From the NCBI RefSeq assembly GCF_947496385.1, contig NZ_CANMCP010000001.1:186001-250000 (forward strand): a DNA stretch of 64,000 nucleotides, read 5' to 3'. The notes under the pieces are model-generated. The model saw nothing but the letters and a program-made list of their open reading frames with translations. It was not told the origin of the DNA and did no database searches. Positions within the stretch are counted from its first letter, which is position 1. Each line of letters opens with the position of its first letter. Positions 1-9,984 of the stretch are shown in pieces. Source of the DNA: an uncultured Croceicoccus sp. GTDB taxonomy: Bacteria > Pseudomonadota > Alphaproteobacteria > Sphingomonadales > Sphingomonadaceae. Both the position numbers and the translations under genes were made by a program.

Positions 1-545
1 ATCGCGCGCGTGCTGACGCGCGACCATGGCCTCGTCGCCGGCTATGTCGCGGGGGGGCGGGGGCGGGTGCTGCGTCCCGTGCTCATCCCCGGCAATGCGG
101 TCGCGGCCGACATCGCGGCCCGCGCGGCGAGCCAGCTGCCTTTCATAAAGCTGGAACTGCTGCAAAGCCGGGCGCCGTGGATGACGGAGCCGCTGCCGGC
201 GGCCGCGATTCAATGGGCGACGGCGCTCACCGCGAGCTGCCTGCCCGAACGCCATCCCTACCCGGCGGTGCACGATGCGCTCGGCCCGCTGCTCGACGCG
301 ATCTGCCATGCGCCCTCGGCGCGCGGCTGGGCGGTGGCGTTGCTGCGCTACGAAACGCTGCTCCTGCGCGAAATGGGTTATGGCGGGGCGGGGGACACGG
401 ATGCGCTGGATTGGGACGCGACGCTCGCCGCGCTGGAGGCGCAGGGCAGCACGATTGCCACGCGCCTGCTTGCGGCGCGGCGCGGCGATGTTATGGCGGC
501 GCGCACGCTGTTGATGGCGCGGCTTACACGGATCACGGGGGAATC

Positions 546-549
<4 letters not shown>
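1..549 (+). CDS. recO: DNA repair protein RecO, C-terminal part (5' end outside window)
   Basis: RecO is the recombination mediator that helps load RecA on SSB-coated single strands in the RecFOR pathway. The reading frame is open from the first base, so the start lies before the window. About 182 codons remain, against roughly 240 for the family. The visible part begins inside the N-terminal OB fold ([17 protein letters not shown], typical of RecO) and continues into the helical domain (the [16 protein letters not shown] stretch). The zinc-type Cys motif of some RecO proteins is absent. Its TGA overlaps the leuB start in an ATGA at 546-549, so the two genes are probably translationally coupled. 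Identity is from the characteristic segments only. Confidence 0.85.
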
Positions 550-1601
<1,052 letters not shown>

Positions 1602-1774
1602 CCGCGCAAGCGGGCGCAGGGGGCGACGGGTCCGCATGCGGATTTAACAAATGGCAACGTTTTTAAGGCGTCCTGCGTTGAAAGGGGGCCTGGTCGCCGA
1701 TGCGGTGTCTGACCGGGTGGTTCCGCTTATTCATGATGAACGGAATCGAAAGGCCGCGATGAGAGGACCCTTGG

Positions 1775-2212
1775 ATGACCGCGCCCCGCCGCATGCCACG
1801 ACTGTACGACCGCCGCCGGCCGGTGGCGTTCGCGGCGCTCGAAATCGGGGCTTTGCTATTCATGCTGGTCTGCATGCTGGTCTCCGTTCCGCCGACCTAT
1901 CCCTTCATCGCGGTCTATTCGCTGATGAATTGCATCGGCATTCTGGCGGTGACGCGGCTGCGGCTCAACATCGCGCGGCTCGTCCTGATCGCATTATATG
2001 GCTTCAGCTGTATCGCGATCCTGTGCTCGCTGGCCTTCCAGTTGGACCTGGCCATTCGTGCGCCCGATGTCCTGCTGCGCGCGTTCGTCGTGATCGTCTA
2101 CGCCGTCGTAACCATGGGCTTGTTGATGACCCCACCCGTCTCGCCATGGTGCAAATCGGGCAATCTGCCATTCTTCGACCGGATGAAGAGCCGTTTCGAC
2201 CGGTTCCGGTAG
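1775..2212 (+). CDS. Small integral membrane protein, four predicted TM helices
   Basis: A 145 aa protein I cannot assign to a characterised family. It has a short basic N-terminus (MTAPRRMPRLYDRRRP), then four hydrophobic stretches at roughly residues 18-38, 42-62, 66-86 and 98-118, and a basic cytoplasmic-looking tail (KSRFDRFR). This suggests a four-helix inner-membrane protein with both ends in the cytoplasm. The ATG at 1775 has an AGAGGA ribosome site 7 bases upstream (1762-1767). An overlapping frame over 1651-2283 is also open but Arg/Pro-rich and lacks a protein-like profile. It lies 72 bases before a glycosyltransferase on the same strand, so the two may be co-transcribed; whether they work together is unknown. 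Confidence 0.6.
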   Translation: MTAPRRMPRLYDRRRPVAFAALEIGALLFMLVCMLVSVPPTYPFIAVYSLMNCIGILAVTRLRLNIARLVLIALYGFSCIAILCSLAFQLDLAIRAPDVLLRAFVVIVYAVVTMGLLMTPPVSPWCKSGNLPFFDRMKSRFDRFR

Positions 2213-2284
2213 CGGCGCGGGATGGCGCCGCCCCGTGCCGCTGGCTAGGCGGCAGGGCGGCGGTGCGGGGCGCCGGCCGGTAAC

Positions 2285-3373
2285 ATGCTCGACCTCGCGA
2301 TCATCCTTCCCACGCTGAACGAGGCTGCGAATATCGCCTCGTTCATCGCGCGGCTGGCCGACACGCTCGGCCCCGCGGGATGGGAGGTGATCGTGGTCGA
2401 CGACGACAGCGGCGACGGCACCGCCGATGCCGCGCGCAGGATCGCGCGGGCGGACACGCGCGTGCGGGTAATACAGCGGATCGGCCGCCGCGGTCTCGCC
2501 AGCGCCGCGATCGAGGGGATGCTGGCGACCGCCGCGCCGTATGTGGCGGTGATGGATGCCGATCATCAGCACGACCCCGCGCTGCTCCTCCCCATGCTGC
2601 GCGCGATGGAAGGCGGCGATCTCGACCTGTGCATCGCCAGCCGGTTCGCCCCGGGGGCGAGCACGCAAGGCTGGGCCGCGCCCGAACGGGAGGCACGCTC
2701 CCACATCGCCAACCGCATCGCGCGCGCCATGACCGGCATCGCCGCGACCGACCCGATGAGCGGGTTCTTCATGATCCGCGCCGACCTGCTGCGCACGCTC
2801 GCCCCGCGCCTGTCGGGCATCGGGTTCAAGATCCTGCTCGACATCCTCGCCACCGCGCCCGCGCCGTTGCGCCTGCGCGAATTCCCGATGGATTTCACCG
2901 CGCGGACCGCCGGCGAATCGAAGCTCGACCGGGCCATCGCGTTCGATTTCCTCATCGGCGTGTACGATCGCACGATCGGGCGGGTGCTGCCGACGCGCTT
3001 TGCCCTGTTCGGGACCATTGGCGCTGTGGGGGTGGCCGTGCATCTGGCGATATTATGGCTGTTCCACAAAGGCGCGGGCACGGATTTCCTCACCGGACAG
3101 ATCGCGGCCGTCACAGGGGCGCTGACCTTCAATTTCGTGCTCAACAACGCGCTGACCTACGCGGATCAACGGCTTTCGGGCGTGCGGGCGATGCTCGCGG
3201 GGTGGGCGCGTTTTGCCGGGACATGCGCGATCGGGGCCGGCGCCAATGTCGCCGTCGCGGAGGCGATGGCCGGGCGGGGGTTCCACTGGCTCACCGCGGC
3301 GCTGGCGGGGATCGTCGTCGGCTCGGTCTGGAACTTTGCGCTGTCGAGTCGCTTCGTCTGGGGACGTTTTTGA
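2285..3373 (+). CDS. Polyprenyl-phosphate glycosyltransferase (GT2, DPM1-like) fused to GtrA membrane domain
   Basis: Likely transfers a sugar (mannose or glucose) from a nucleotide donor to a polyprenyl phosphate at the cytoplasmic face of the inner membrane. The N-terminal GT-A domain (about residues 1-230) starts LAIILPTLNEAANI and has VVDDDSGDGT and MDADHQHDP, the nucleotide- and metal-binding DDD and DxD motifs of dolichol-phosphate mannosyltransferase-like GT2 enzymes. From about residue 238 a GtrA-type domain follows with four hydrophobic segments (for example FALFGTIGAVGVAVHLAILW and FNFVLNNALTYADQ). This two-domain architecture of 360-odd residues is known in bacteria. It ends 78 bases before the LOV kinase. 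A mannosyltransferase-like gene that uses such lipid-linked sugars lies nearby at 4527-5834. Confidence 0.85.
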   Translation: MLDLAIILPTLNEAANIASFIARLADTLGPAGWEVIVVDDDSGDGTADAARRIARADTRVRVIQRIGRRGLASAAIEGMLATAAPYVAVMDADHQHDPALLLPMLRAMEGGDLDLCIASRFAPGASTQGWAAPEREARSHIANRIARAMTGIAATDPMSGFFMIRADLLRTLAPRLSGIGFKILLDILATAPAPLRLREFPMDFTARTAGESKLDRAIAFDFLIGVYDRTIGRVLPTRFALFGTIGAVGVAVHLAILWLFHKGAGTDFLTGQIAAVTGALTFNFVLNNALTYADQRLSGVRAMLAGWARFAGTCAIGAGANVAVAEAMAGRGFHWLTAALAGIVVGSVWNFALSSRFVWGRF

Positions 3374-3451
3374 TTTGTTCCTGCTGGAAACAATTCCGCC
3401 TTCGTGTATTAAGCCTTTGGCAACATGGATTAACGAAGCTGGCGGCGGAAT

Positions 3452-4525
3452 TTGGCGGACATTCGACACCAGGACGGGGGCAGTCAGGCCGGACAGGAAT
3501 TCGAGCCTGCGACTGCACGAAGCAGCGCCGCCGATTTCGATGCCATGTCGAACGATCTCGCCCGCATGTTTCAGCAGGCCGCCGAACAGACGCGCATGGC
3601 GATCTGCATTTCGGACGCCCGCGCGCCCGACATGCCCATCGTTTTCGCGAATCAGGCGTTCCTGCACCTCACCGGATATGAGCGGGAGGATGTCCTCGGC
3701 CGGAACTGCCGCTTTCTCCAGGGGCCGGATACCGATCCCGAAACCGTCGCCCGCGTGCGCGACGGGCTCGACGACGAACGTGTGCGCGTCACCATCCTGC
3801 GCAATTACCGCAAGGATGGAACGCCGTTCTGGAACTCGCTCCATATCGGGCCGATCTTCGACAGGGACGGGGAGCTGACCCATTTCTACGGCTCGCAATG
3901 GGACGTGACCGAATTGCTGGAGGAGCGCGACCGCATGGCGATCGCGACCCGCCTCAATCAGGAGATGGAGCATCGCAGCCGCAACCTGTTCGGCGTGATC
4001 AGTGCGATGATCCGCCTCTCCGTCAAATCGGCGCAGGACAAGTACGATCTCGCGGACAAGCTATCGGAACGTGTGGTCGCCCTGTCGCGCGCGCACGCGG
4101 TATCGTCGCGCACCGGCGGCCATGTGCACGAGGCGGACCTGCGCGAACTGATCGACGCGATCCTGCTGCCCTACGAAGATGGCGCGCGTGACCGTATCGC
4201 GGTGATCGGCGACACGGTCACGCTGGACAAGAAACAGGTGACGCCGCTCGGCCTCGTGCTGCACGAGCTGGCGACCAATGCGCTGAAATACGGGGCGTTG
4301 TCGACGGCGGACGGGGCGGTCGCGGTCGACTGGACGCAGGAGGATGGCAAGCTCGTGCTGATCTGGCGCGAAACCGGCGGTCCGGCGCTCGACGATGGCG
4401 AGCCGGGGCAGTCGGGCTCGGGTTCGCGCATCATGCTGGGCGTGCTGAGCAATATCAACGCCACCATGAAACAGGATTGGGAGGCGGACGGGCTGGTCGT
4501 GCGCATCGCGATTCCGGTCGAATGA
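3452..4525 (+). CDS. Blue-light LOV-HWE sensor histidine kinase
   Basis: Soluble photoreceptor kinase. The LOV domain (about residues 45-155) has the flavin-binding motif GRNCRFLQG; Cys86 is the residue that forms the FMN photoadduct. A helix leads to the H-box EMEHRSRNLFGV with phospho-acceptor His174, then the N-box HELATNALKYGALS and the WRETGG segment that defines the HWE/HisKA_2 class. No membrane segment. Length (357 aa from TTG 3452, or about 326 aa from the ATG at 3545) is close to the short LOV-HWE kinases known in Erythrobacter. The TTG start has a purine-rich GGCGGA upstream; either start keeps the LOV core. No response regulator is adjacent, so its partner is encoded elsewhere; HWE kinases often feed the PhyR general stress response. 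It converges with the 4527-5834 gene, one base apart. Confidence 0.93.
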   Translation: MADIRHQDGGSQAGQEFEPATARSSAADFDAMSNDLARMFQQAAEQTRMAICISDARAPDMPIVFANQAFLHLTGYEREDVLGRNCRFLQGPDTDPETVARVRDGLDDERVRVTILRNYRKDGTPFWNSLHIGPIFDRDGELTHFYGSQWDVTELLEERDRMAIATRLNQEMEHRSRNLFGVISAMIRLSVKSAQDKYDLADKLSERVVALSRAHAVSSRTGGHVHEADLRELIDAILLPYEDGARDRIAVIGDTVTLDKKQVTPLGLVLHELATNALKYGALSTADGAVAVDWTQEDGKLVLIWRETGGPALDDGEPGQSGSGSRIMLGVLSNINATMKQDWEADGLVVRIAIPVE

Positions 4526-4526
4526 G

Positions 4527-5834
4527 CTATCGCCACCCCTCGATCCAGGCATAGTCGAGAAAGCTGTCCCGCCCGGCGAGCGCCTGTCCGGTCAGCACCG
4601 GCAGGAACCAGATGAACAGCGACAGCGACGCGGCGAGGAACGGGATCGCCCATACGCGAAACCGCGTCTCCCACACCGCCCGGTCGATCATGAACGCAAG
4701 CGCCGCCATCGCGAACAGCGACGGCAGCAGGTAATGGTAATAGAACTGCACCGGCTTTGGCGCCGCGATCCACATCGCCATCGCCGCGATCCATCCCCAG
4801 CTCGCCAGCGCCATGTCGCGCCGCCCATGCCGCGCCCCGCAATACAGCCCATAGGCGAGCGCCGGCAGCGCGGCGAGCATGGTCAGCGGATTGCCGACGA
4901 GCAGGATCCCGCGCTGCGCCCCTGCATAGACCTCATAAAAATACCAGATCGCCCGCGTGTTCGCCGCCCATTGCCACCACCGCGACATATAGGTGTGCGG
5001 CGTCGTCACCCCCTGTTGCAGCGATAGCATATGCGCCTGCCACGATACCGGGTCGTGCCATTGCGGCGGCGGATCGGACAGCAGCGCAATCGTCATGAAA
5101 TGCAGCAGGTAAACCGCCACCGGCACCACGCCGAGCCACCAGCCCGCCTCGGTCAACGACACGCCGCGCACCGGCCCTGCATCGCGCGCGGTCAGAACGC
5201 GCAGAGCCCCGCGCCTGTCCCGCGGCAAGGCCCGCCACCGCGCCCATGCAAAGGCCAGCCCGGCAAAGGCAGGCAGCGGCGCCGCGTTCCATTTCGCCGC
5301 CACGGCCAGCCCCATCAACACCCCGCCCGCCGCGAGCCGCACGCGCGCCGCGCCCACGCGCCCGGCATCGAGCGCCGCCGCGCACGCCCACACCCCCGCC
5401 GCGCCCAGCCCGAGCATGTAGATGTCGAGCATCGCGATCCGCGCCTGCACCAGCAGGGTGAAATCGGTCGCGATGAGCACGCCCGTCGCCAGCGTCGCGA
5501 AGGCACGATGCGACACGTGCCACACCGCGCGCATCGCGGAAAACAGCGTGATCATCCCGAACAGCACCGACCCGATCCGCCACCCGAACGCATCGTCGCC
5601 GAACGCAGCCATGAAAAGCGCGAGCAATTGCTTGCCCAAAAGCGGATGCTCCGCATTGCGCAGCGTGTCGCCCGCGATCCAGTCGCGCGCGGCGGGAAGG
5701 TAATGGATCTCGTCGAATATGGGCGCCGCGATATGCGCGACCTGCCACGCGGCCAGCGCGCCGAACACGGCGGTGATCGCGATGGCCGCGCCGATGGGGT
5801 CGCGATTTTCACCCCGTGGGCGGGAACGATTCAT
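4527..5834 (-). CDS. PMT-family (GT39-like) membrane glycosyltransferase
   Basis: Multi-spanning protein of about 435 aa resembling protein O-mannosyltransferases and related lipid-linked sugar transferases. Near the N-terminus, in the first outer loop, it has IAAPIFDEIHYLPAARDW with the catalytic-type Asp-Glu pair, followed by NAEHPLLGKQLL, the HPP-like segment of the PMT family. Many hydrophobic segments alternate through the rest, and WYFYEVYAG and FYYHYLLPSLFAM match conserved C-terminal parts of the family. I chose ATG 5834 (MNRSRPRGENRD) because the longer frame to 5885 overlaps the metZ leader; both are possible. The donor would be a polyprenyl-phosphate sugar, consistent with the GT2 gene at 2285-3373. 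Acceptor unknown. Confidence 0.8.
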   Translation of the reverse strand: MNRSRPRGENRDPIGAAIAITAVFGALAAWQVAHIAAPIFDEIHYLPAARDWIAGDTLRNAEHPLLGKQLLALFMAAFGDDAFGWRIGSVLFGMITLFSAMRAVWHVSHRAFATLATGVLIATDFTLLVQARIAMLDIYMLGLGAAGVWACAAALDAGRVGAARVRLAAGGVLMGLAVAAKWNAAPLPAFAGLAFAWARWRALPRDRRGALRVLTARDAGPVRGVSLTEAGWWLGVVPVAVYLLHFMTIALLSDPPPQWHDPVSWQAHMLSLQQGVTTPHTYMSRWWQWAANTRAIWYFYEVYAGAQRGILLVGNPLTMLAALPALAYGLYCGARHGRRDMALASWGWIAAMAMWIAAPKPVQFYYHYLLPSLFAMAALAFMIDRAVWETRFRVWAIPFLAASLSLFIWFLPVLTGQALAGRDSFLDYAWIEGWR

Positions 5835-5917
5835 CGCCCGAATGGGTAGAGGGGCATGTGGCGCGCGGCAATGCGCTTGTTGCATCGCCTCTCTCTGCCC
5901 GCTACCGGCCCGAACTT

Positions 5918-7126
5918 ATGAAACGTCACACTGGCACCGATCGCTCGATCACGCAAAGCTGGAAACCCGCAACGCGTGCCGTGCGCGCGGGTACATCGCG
6001 CTCCGAACACGGCGAAACGTCGGAGGCGCTCTACCTGACCTCCGGCTACAGCTACGACGATGCGGCGACCCCTGCGGCCCGTTTCGCGGGCGAGGCGGCA
6101 GGCATGACCTATTCGCGGTTGCAGAACCCGACGGTCGCCATGCTGGAGGAACGCATCGCGGTGATGGAGGGGGCCGAGGCCTGCCGCACGCAGGCATCGG
6201 GCATGGCGGCGATGACCGCGGCGCTGCTCTCGCAATTGTCGGCGGGCGATCACATCGTCGCGGCCCGCGCGGCGTTCGGCTCGTGCCGCTGGCTCGTCGA
6301 TTCGCTGTGCCCGCGTTTCGGGATCGAGAGCACGACCATCGATTCCACCGACAATGACGCATGGGAACGTGCGATCCGCCCCAATACGAAGGTGTTCTTC
6401 TTCGAAACCCCGGCCAATCCCACGCTCGACATCGTGGACCTGCGCGCGGTGTGCGCCATTGCGAAGGCGCATGGCATCACCACCGTCGTCGACAATGCGT
6501 TCTGCACGCCCGTCATGCAGCGGCCCATCGAATGGGGCGCGGACGTCGTCGCCTATAGCGCGACGAAGCTGATGGAGGGGCAGGGCCGCGTCCTCGCAGG
6601 CGCGGTCTGCGGGACCGAGGAATTCATCAACGAAACGCTCCTCCCGTTTCAGCGCAACACCGGCCCGAACCTGTCGCCGTTCAACGCCTGGGTGGTGATG
6701 AAGGGGCTCGAAACGCTCGAACTGCGCGCGCGGCAGCAATGCGCCAATGCCCTGCGCGTCGGGGAATTCGTGGAGACCCGCGTGCCCCGCATCCTGCACC
6801 CCGGCCTTGCGAGCCATCCGCGCCACGCGCTCGCGATGGAGCAGATGGACATGACCGGCTGCATCTTCTCCTTCGTGCTCGACGGCGGGCGGGAGCAGGC
6901 GCATGCCGTGCTCGACGGGCTGGAGCTGATCGACATTTCCAACAATATCGGCGATTCGCGCTCGCTGATGTGTCACCCGGCCTCCACCACCCATGCCAGC
7001 CTTTCGCCGGAAACCCGCGCCGAAATGGGCGTGGACGAGGGCATGATCCGCTTCAATGTCGGGCTCGAGGACGCAGACGACCTTATCGCCGATCTCGACC
7101 GGGCGTTCGACCGGGCCGGTCTGTGA
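5918..7126 (+). CDS. metZ: O-succinylhomoserine sulfhydrylase
   Basis: PLP enzyme of the Cys/Met metabolism family that makes homocysteine from an activated homoserine and sulfide. 402 aa. Visible: the N-terminal RAGTSRSEHGETSEALYLTSGY (family start), YSRLQNPTV, ACRTQASGMAAMTAALL, the PLP-binding VAYSATKLMEGQGR with the Schiff-base Lys, and NIGDSRSLMCHPASTTH near the C-terminus. The pattern (GETSEALYLTSGY) is that of MetZ rather than MetB or MetC. The start at ATG 5918 fits the homologous MKRHTG... beginning; an in-frame extension upstream to 5816 looks non-coding and overlaps the divergent glycosyltransferase. The stop TGA overlaps the GTG start of the next gene (7123-7126). I see no SAM riboswitch in the short leader. 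Confidence 0.95.
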   Translation: MKRHTGTDRSITQSWKPATRAVRAGTSRSEHGETSEALYLTSGYSYDDAATPAARFAGEAAGMTYSRLQNPTVAMLEERIAVMEGAEACRTQASGMAAMTAALLSQLSAGDHIVAARAAFGSCRWLVDSLCPRFGIESTTIDSTDNDAWERAIRPNTKVFFFETPANPTLDIVDLRAVCAIAKAHGITTVVDNAFCTPVMQRPIEWGADVVAYSATKLMEGQGRVLAGAVCGTEEFINETLLPFQRNTGPNLSPFNAWVVMKGLETLELRARQQCANALRVGEFVETRVPRILHPGLASHPRHALAMEQMDMTGCIFSFVLDGGREQAHAVLDGLELIDISNNIGDSRSLMCHPASTTHASLSPETRAEMGVDEGMIRFNVGLEDADDLIADLDRAFDRAGL

Positions 7127-8502
7127 CCGCATCGCTCCCCGACGGCGAACGATGGGATGCGGATGGCGGGCTTCCCGCCGGTTCGCTCCTGTCCGCCATC
7201 GTCGAAGGGGCGGAGGATGCGATCATCTCGCGTCGGCTCGACGGGCAGGTGCTGTCGTGGAACCGGGCGGCGGAACGGCTGTTCGGCTATAGCGCGGAGG
7301 AGATGATCGGGCGGTCGATCGACGTGCTCATCCCCACAGACCGCATGGACGAGGAGGCAGACATCATCGCGCGCCTCGCCGCGGGCGAAACGCTGACCTC
7401 GCTGCAGACGATCCGGCTGAGGAAGGATGGCGCGCCCCTGTGCGTGTCGCTCACTACCTCCCCCGTCCGCGATGCGAACGGCACGATCATCGGGGCGAGC
7501 AAGATCATCCGCGATTCCGGGTCCTGGCAGGCGGCGCAGGACGCGCTCGCGCGCAGCGAGCGGCGCTTTCACATGCTCGCCGACAATATCGCGCAGCTGG
7601 CCTGGATCGCGGAGCCGGACGGCGCGATCCACTGGTACAACCGGCGCTGGTACGAATATACCGGCACGAGCGAGGAGGAGATGGTCGGCTGGGGCTGGCG
7701 AGCGGTGCACCATCCCGATCATGTCGAGCGGGTCGTGCGGGAATTTCGCGCCTGCATCGGCGCCGGCACCTATTGGGAGGACACGTTCCCCCTGCGCGGT
7801 GCGGACGGGGAATATCGCTGGTTCCTGTCGCGCGCGAAGCCGGTCTATGACGCGAAAGGCCGGCTGATGAGCTGGTTCGGGACCAATACCGACATCACGA
7901 AGCAGCGGGACCAGGGCGCCGCGATCGAAAACCTGCTGACCGAGGTGAACCACAGGGTCAAGAACACGCTGGCCACGATCCAGGTGCTTGCCCGCCGGTC
8001 CGCCCCCGGCAACGACGATTTCGCCAAGCGTTTCGTCCGCCGGATCGAGGCGCTGACCATCAATCAGGATCTGCTGATCGACCGGCATTGGGGCGAGGTT
8101 CCGGTCGGCGATCTCGTCGCGGCACAGCTCGGCTTTGTTCGCCGCCGGGTCGGCGATCGCCTGCGCTGCGACGGGCCGGACGTGCTGCTGACCGCGCGCA
8201 GTGCCGAAACGCTGGGCCTTGCCTTGCACGAACTGGCCACGAACGCGCTGAAACACGGGGCGTTCTCCGAACCGGGGGGCGAGGTGCGCGTCGCGTGGGA
8301 GGTGAAGGACGGCCATTTCACCATGCGCTGGAACGAGGCGGGCGGCCCGCCGGTCACGACCCCGGATTTCCTCGGCTTCGGTTCCGCCGTGATCCGCGAT
8401 GTGCCCGCCGCGACATTCGGGGGCGAAGCGGTGCTCGACTACACGCCGGAGGGCGCGTGCTGGCGCCTGACCTGTCCGCTCGAGGCGGTGGCGGCACACT
8501 GA
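7123..8502 (+). CDS. PAS-PAS HWE sensor histidine kinase
   Basis: Soluble sensor kinase of 459 aa. Two PAS domains (about residues 20-135 and 145-262; the first with SWNRAAERLFGYSAEEMIG, the second a PAS_3-type with HWYNRRWYEYTGTSEEEMVGWGW) precede the H-box TEVNHRVKNTLATIQ with His277, the N-box HELATNALKHGAFSEPGG and an MRWNEAGG segment. The last is the W-x-E of HWE kinases with Asn at the variable site. There is no LOV-type Cys, so it is not a blue-light sensor. The GTG start overlaps the metZ stop (GTGA), implying translational coupling with a methionine gene. No response regulator is adjacent. Ligand unknown. Confidence 0.9.
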   Translation: MTASLPDGERWDADGGLPAGSLLSAIVEGAEDAIISRRLDGQVLSWNRAAERLFGYSAEEMIGRSIDVLIPTDRMDEEADIIARLAAGETLTSLQTIRLRKDGAPLCVSLTTSPVRDANGTIIGASKIIRDSGSWQAAQDALARSERRFHMLADNIAQLAWIAEPDGAIHWYNRRWYEYTGTSEEEMVGWGWRAVHHPDHVERVVREFRACIGAGTYWEDTFPLRGADGEYRWFLSRAKPVYDAKGRLMSWFGTNTDITKQRDQGAAIENLLTEVNHRVKNTLATIQVLARRSAPGNDDFAKRFVRRIEALTINQDLLIDRHWGEVPVGDLVAAQLGFVRRRVGDRLRCDGPDVLLTARSAETLGLALHELATNALKHGAFSEPGGEVRVAWEVKDGHFTMRWNEAGGPPVTTPDFLGFGSAVIRDVPAATFGGEAVLDYTPEGACWRLTCPLEAVAAH

Positions 8503-8605
8503 CACCGGCGGGGTCGCGGCGCGCCTTGGCGTGCGGCGCCGTTGTGTCCCGGCATCGTGCCCCGGCGTTGTGTCGCGGCGACAATTCGGCTATTCATGCA
8601 CCCAT

Positions 8606-9007
8606 ATGATGGATCGGTTCTTCAATCATGTCGCCCATTCGCATGGCATCACGGTGCGGGTCGCGGCCAATTTCCTGGCCGAACAATCGCGGGTGACGGC
8701 GGGCCGCTGGTTCTGGTCCTATCACGTGCGCATCGAAAACCACGGCGACGAACCGGCGCAATTGCTGACCCGGCACTGGCGTATCACCGACGCGAACGGG
8801 CGGGTCTCGCGCGTCGATGGCGATGGCGTCGTCGGGGAACAGCCGTTTCTCGACCCCGGACAGACGCATGATTACGTGTCGGGATGCCCGCTCGAAACGC
8901 CGCATGGCACGATGGAGGGGCATTATACCTTCCGCCGCGACGACGGCACGCTGTTCGAGGCGGCGATCCCGTTCTTCCCGCTCGACGCGCCGACGGTGAT
9001 CCGCTGA
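8606..9007 (+). CDS. apaG: ApaG family protein
   Basis: Small FN3-like beta-sandwich protein (133 aa, family usual 125-130), historically linked to Co2+ and Mg2+ resistance in enterobacteria; molecular function unsettled. The core matches strongly: HGITVRVAANFLAEQS, WSYHVRIENHGDEPAQLLTR, HWRITDANGRV, GVVGEQPFLDPGQTHDYVSG and GTMEGHYTFRRDDGTLF. The ATG at 8606 (or the adjacent ATG at 8609) gives a normal start; an extension back to 8531 is Arg/Cys-rich and unlikely. It follows the kinase gene by about 100 bases on the same strand. Confidence 0.95.
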   Translation: MMDRFFNHVAHSHGITVRVAANFLAEQSRVTAGRWFWSYHVRIENHGDEPAQLLTRHWRITDANGRVSRVDGDGVVGEQPFLDPGQTHDYVSGCPLETPHGTMEGHYTFRRDDGTLFEAAIPFFPLDAPTVIR

Positions 9008-9107
9008 CGATCATGGTGCGGGAGGCCGGATACAGGCGCCCCTTGCGCCGCGGGCCCGCCGCCGCCTAAGGACGGCGCAGACGAACGCGCCGCGAGACGA
9101 GGGCATA

Positions 9108-9905
9108 TTGAAACGGACCCACCTGCCATTGAACGGCTTGCGCGTGCTGGATGCGGCGGCGCGGCACCTGTCCTTTACCCGCGCGGCGGACGAGCTCGCC
9201 GTGACGCCGGCCGCGGTGGGACAGCAGATTCGCGCATTGGAAGACCTGCTCGGCGTCGTCCTGTTCCGCCGCACGCCCAAGGGGCTCGAACTCACGGACG
9301 AGGCGCGCGCCGGGCTCGACCCCCTGCGCGAAGGGTTCCTCCGGTTCGAGGAATCGGTGCAGGCGATGCAATCGGGTCAGTCGAGCCATTTCTTCACCTT
9401 CGCCGCGCCGCGCGATTTCTTCGGCGCGTGGCTGGCCGGCCGGCTCGCCGCCTATCGCGCCGAGAATCCTGAAACGCGCTTCCTCATGGCGGGTGGGCAG
9501 AACACCGATTTTACCGAGGCCAACCTCGATTTCGCGGTGCGCCTCGTCGAAGGGCCGGGCGAGCTCGAAGGGGTGCCGCTCTCTCCGGGGCGCCGCATCG
9601 CGGTTGCCGCGCCCGGCGCCGACGATGCGTGGATCGCTTGGCCCGGCCATCCCGCGCCCGACGGGGTGGAGCCGGGCTTGCAGGTCGGCGCCACGGGACA
9701 GGCGCTGTCCGCCGCGCTGGGCGGAATGGGGCGGGCGCTGCTCCCGATGCAGCTTGTCGAAAGCGCGCTTGGCGATGGCAGCCTCGTCGCCGTCGGCGAA
9801 CCGGAGGAGACGCGTGCGACCTACTGGCTCGTCGCGCCGCGCCCGCAATGGCGGCAGCGCAAGATGAAGGCGCTCGTCGACTACCTCACCGCCGCGCCGG
9901 CGTAG
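9108..9905 (+). CDS. LysR-family transcriptional regulator (GcvA-like)
   Basis: 265 aa. The N-terminal winged HTH (residues 8-65: LNGLRVLDAAARHLSFTRAA..., AVTPAAVGQQIRALEDLLGVVLFRRTPKG) is a clear LysR DNA-binding domain of the GcvA/AmpR type. The C-terminal effector domain is somewhat short (family usual 290-300). Starts with TTG at 9108 because no ATG lies before the HTH. Reads into the polyketide synthase gene (79-base gap), so it may control that operon, or itself. The effector is not predictable from sequence. Confidence 0.88.
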   Translation: MKRTHLPLNGLRVLDAAARHLSFTRAADELAVTPAAVGQQIRALEDLLGVVLFRRTPKGLELTDEARAGLDPLREGFLRFEESVQAMQSGQSSHFFTFAAPRDFFGAWLAGRLAAYRAENPETRFLMAGGQNTDFTEANLDFAVRLVEGPGELEGVPLSPGRRIAVAAPGADDAWIAWPGHPAPDGVEPGLQVGATGQALSAALGGMGRALLPMQLVESALGDGSLVAVGEPEETRATYWLVAPRPQWRQRKMKALVDYLTAAPA

Positions 9906-9984
9906 GGGCACCCCGCGCCCGGAACGCGGGAGGGGCAAGCGGCGTTGTCACCATGCCCGCCCTTCCGGCCGGGTCGGGAGAACC

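Noticed and set aside
1651-2283. A 210-codon frame overlapping the small membrane protein
   Set aside because: Arg/Pro/Gly-rich, no start signal; the 145-aa membrane protein in the other frame has clear TM helices and a ribosome site.
5835-5917. Possible SAM riboswitch before metZ
   Set aside because: The 80-base leader lacks the conserved SAM-II or SAM/SAH motifs that I know.
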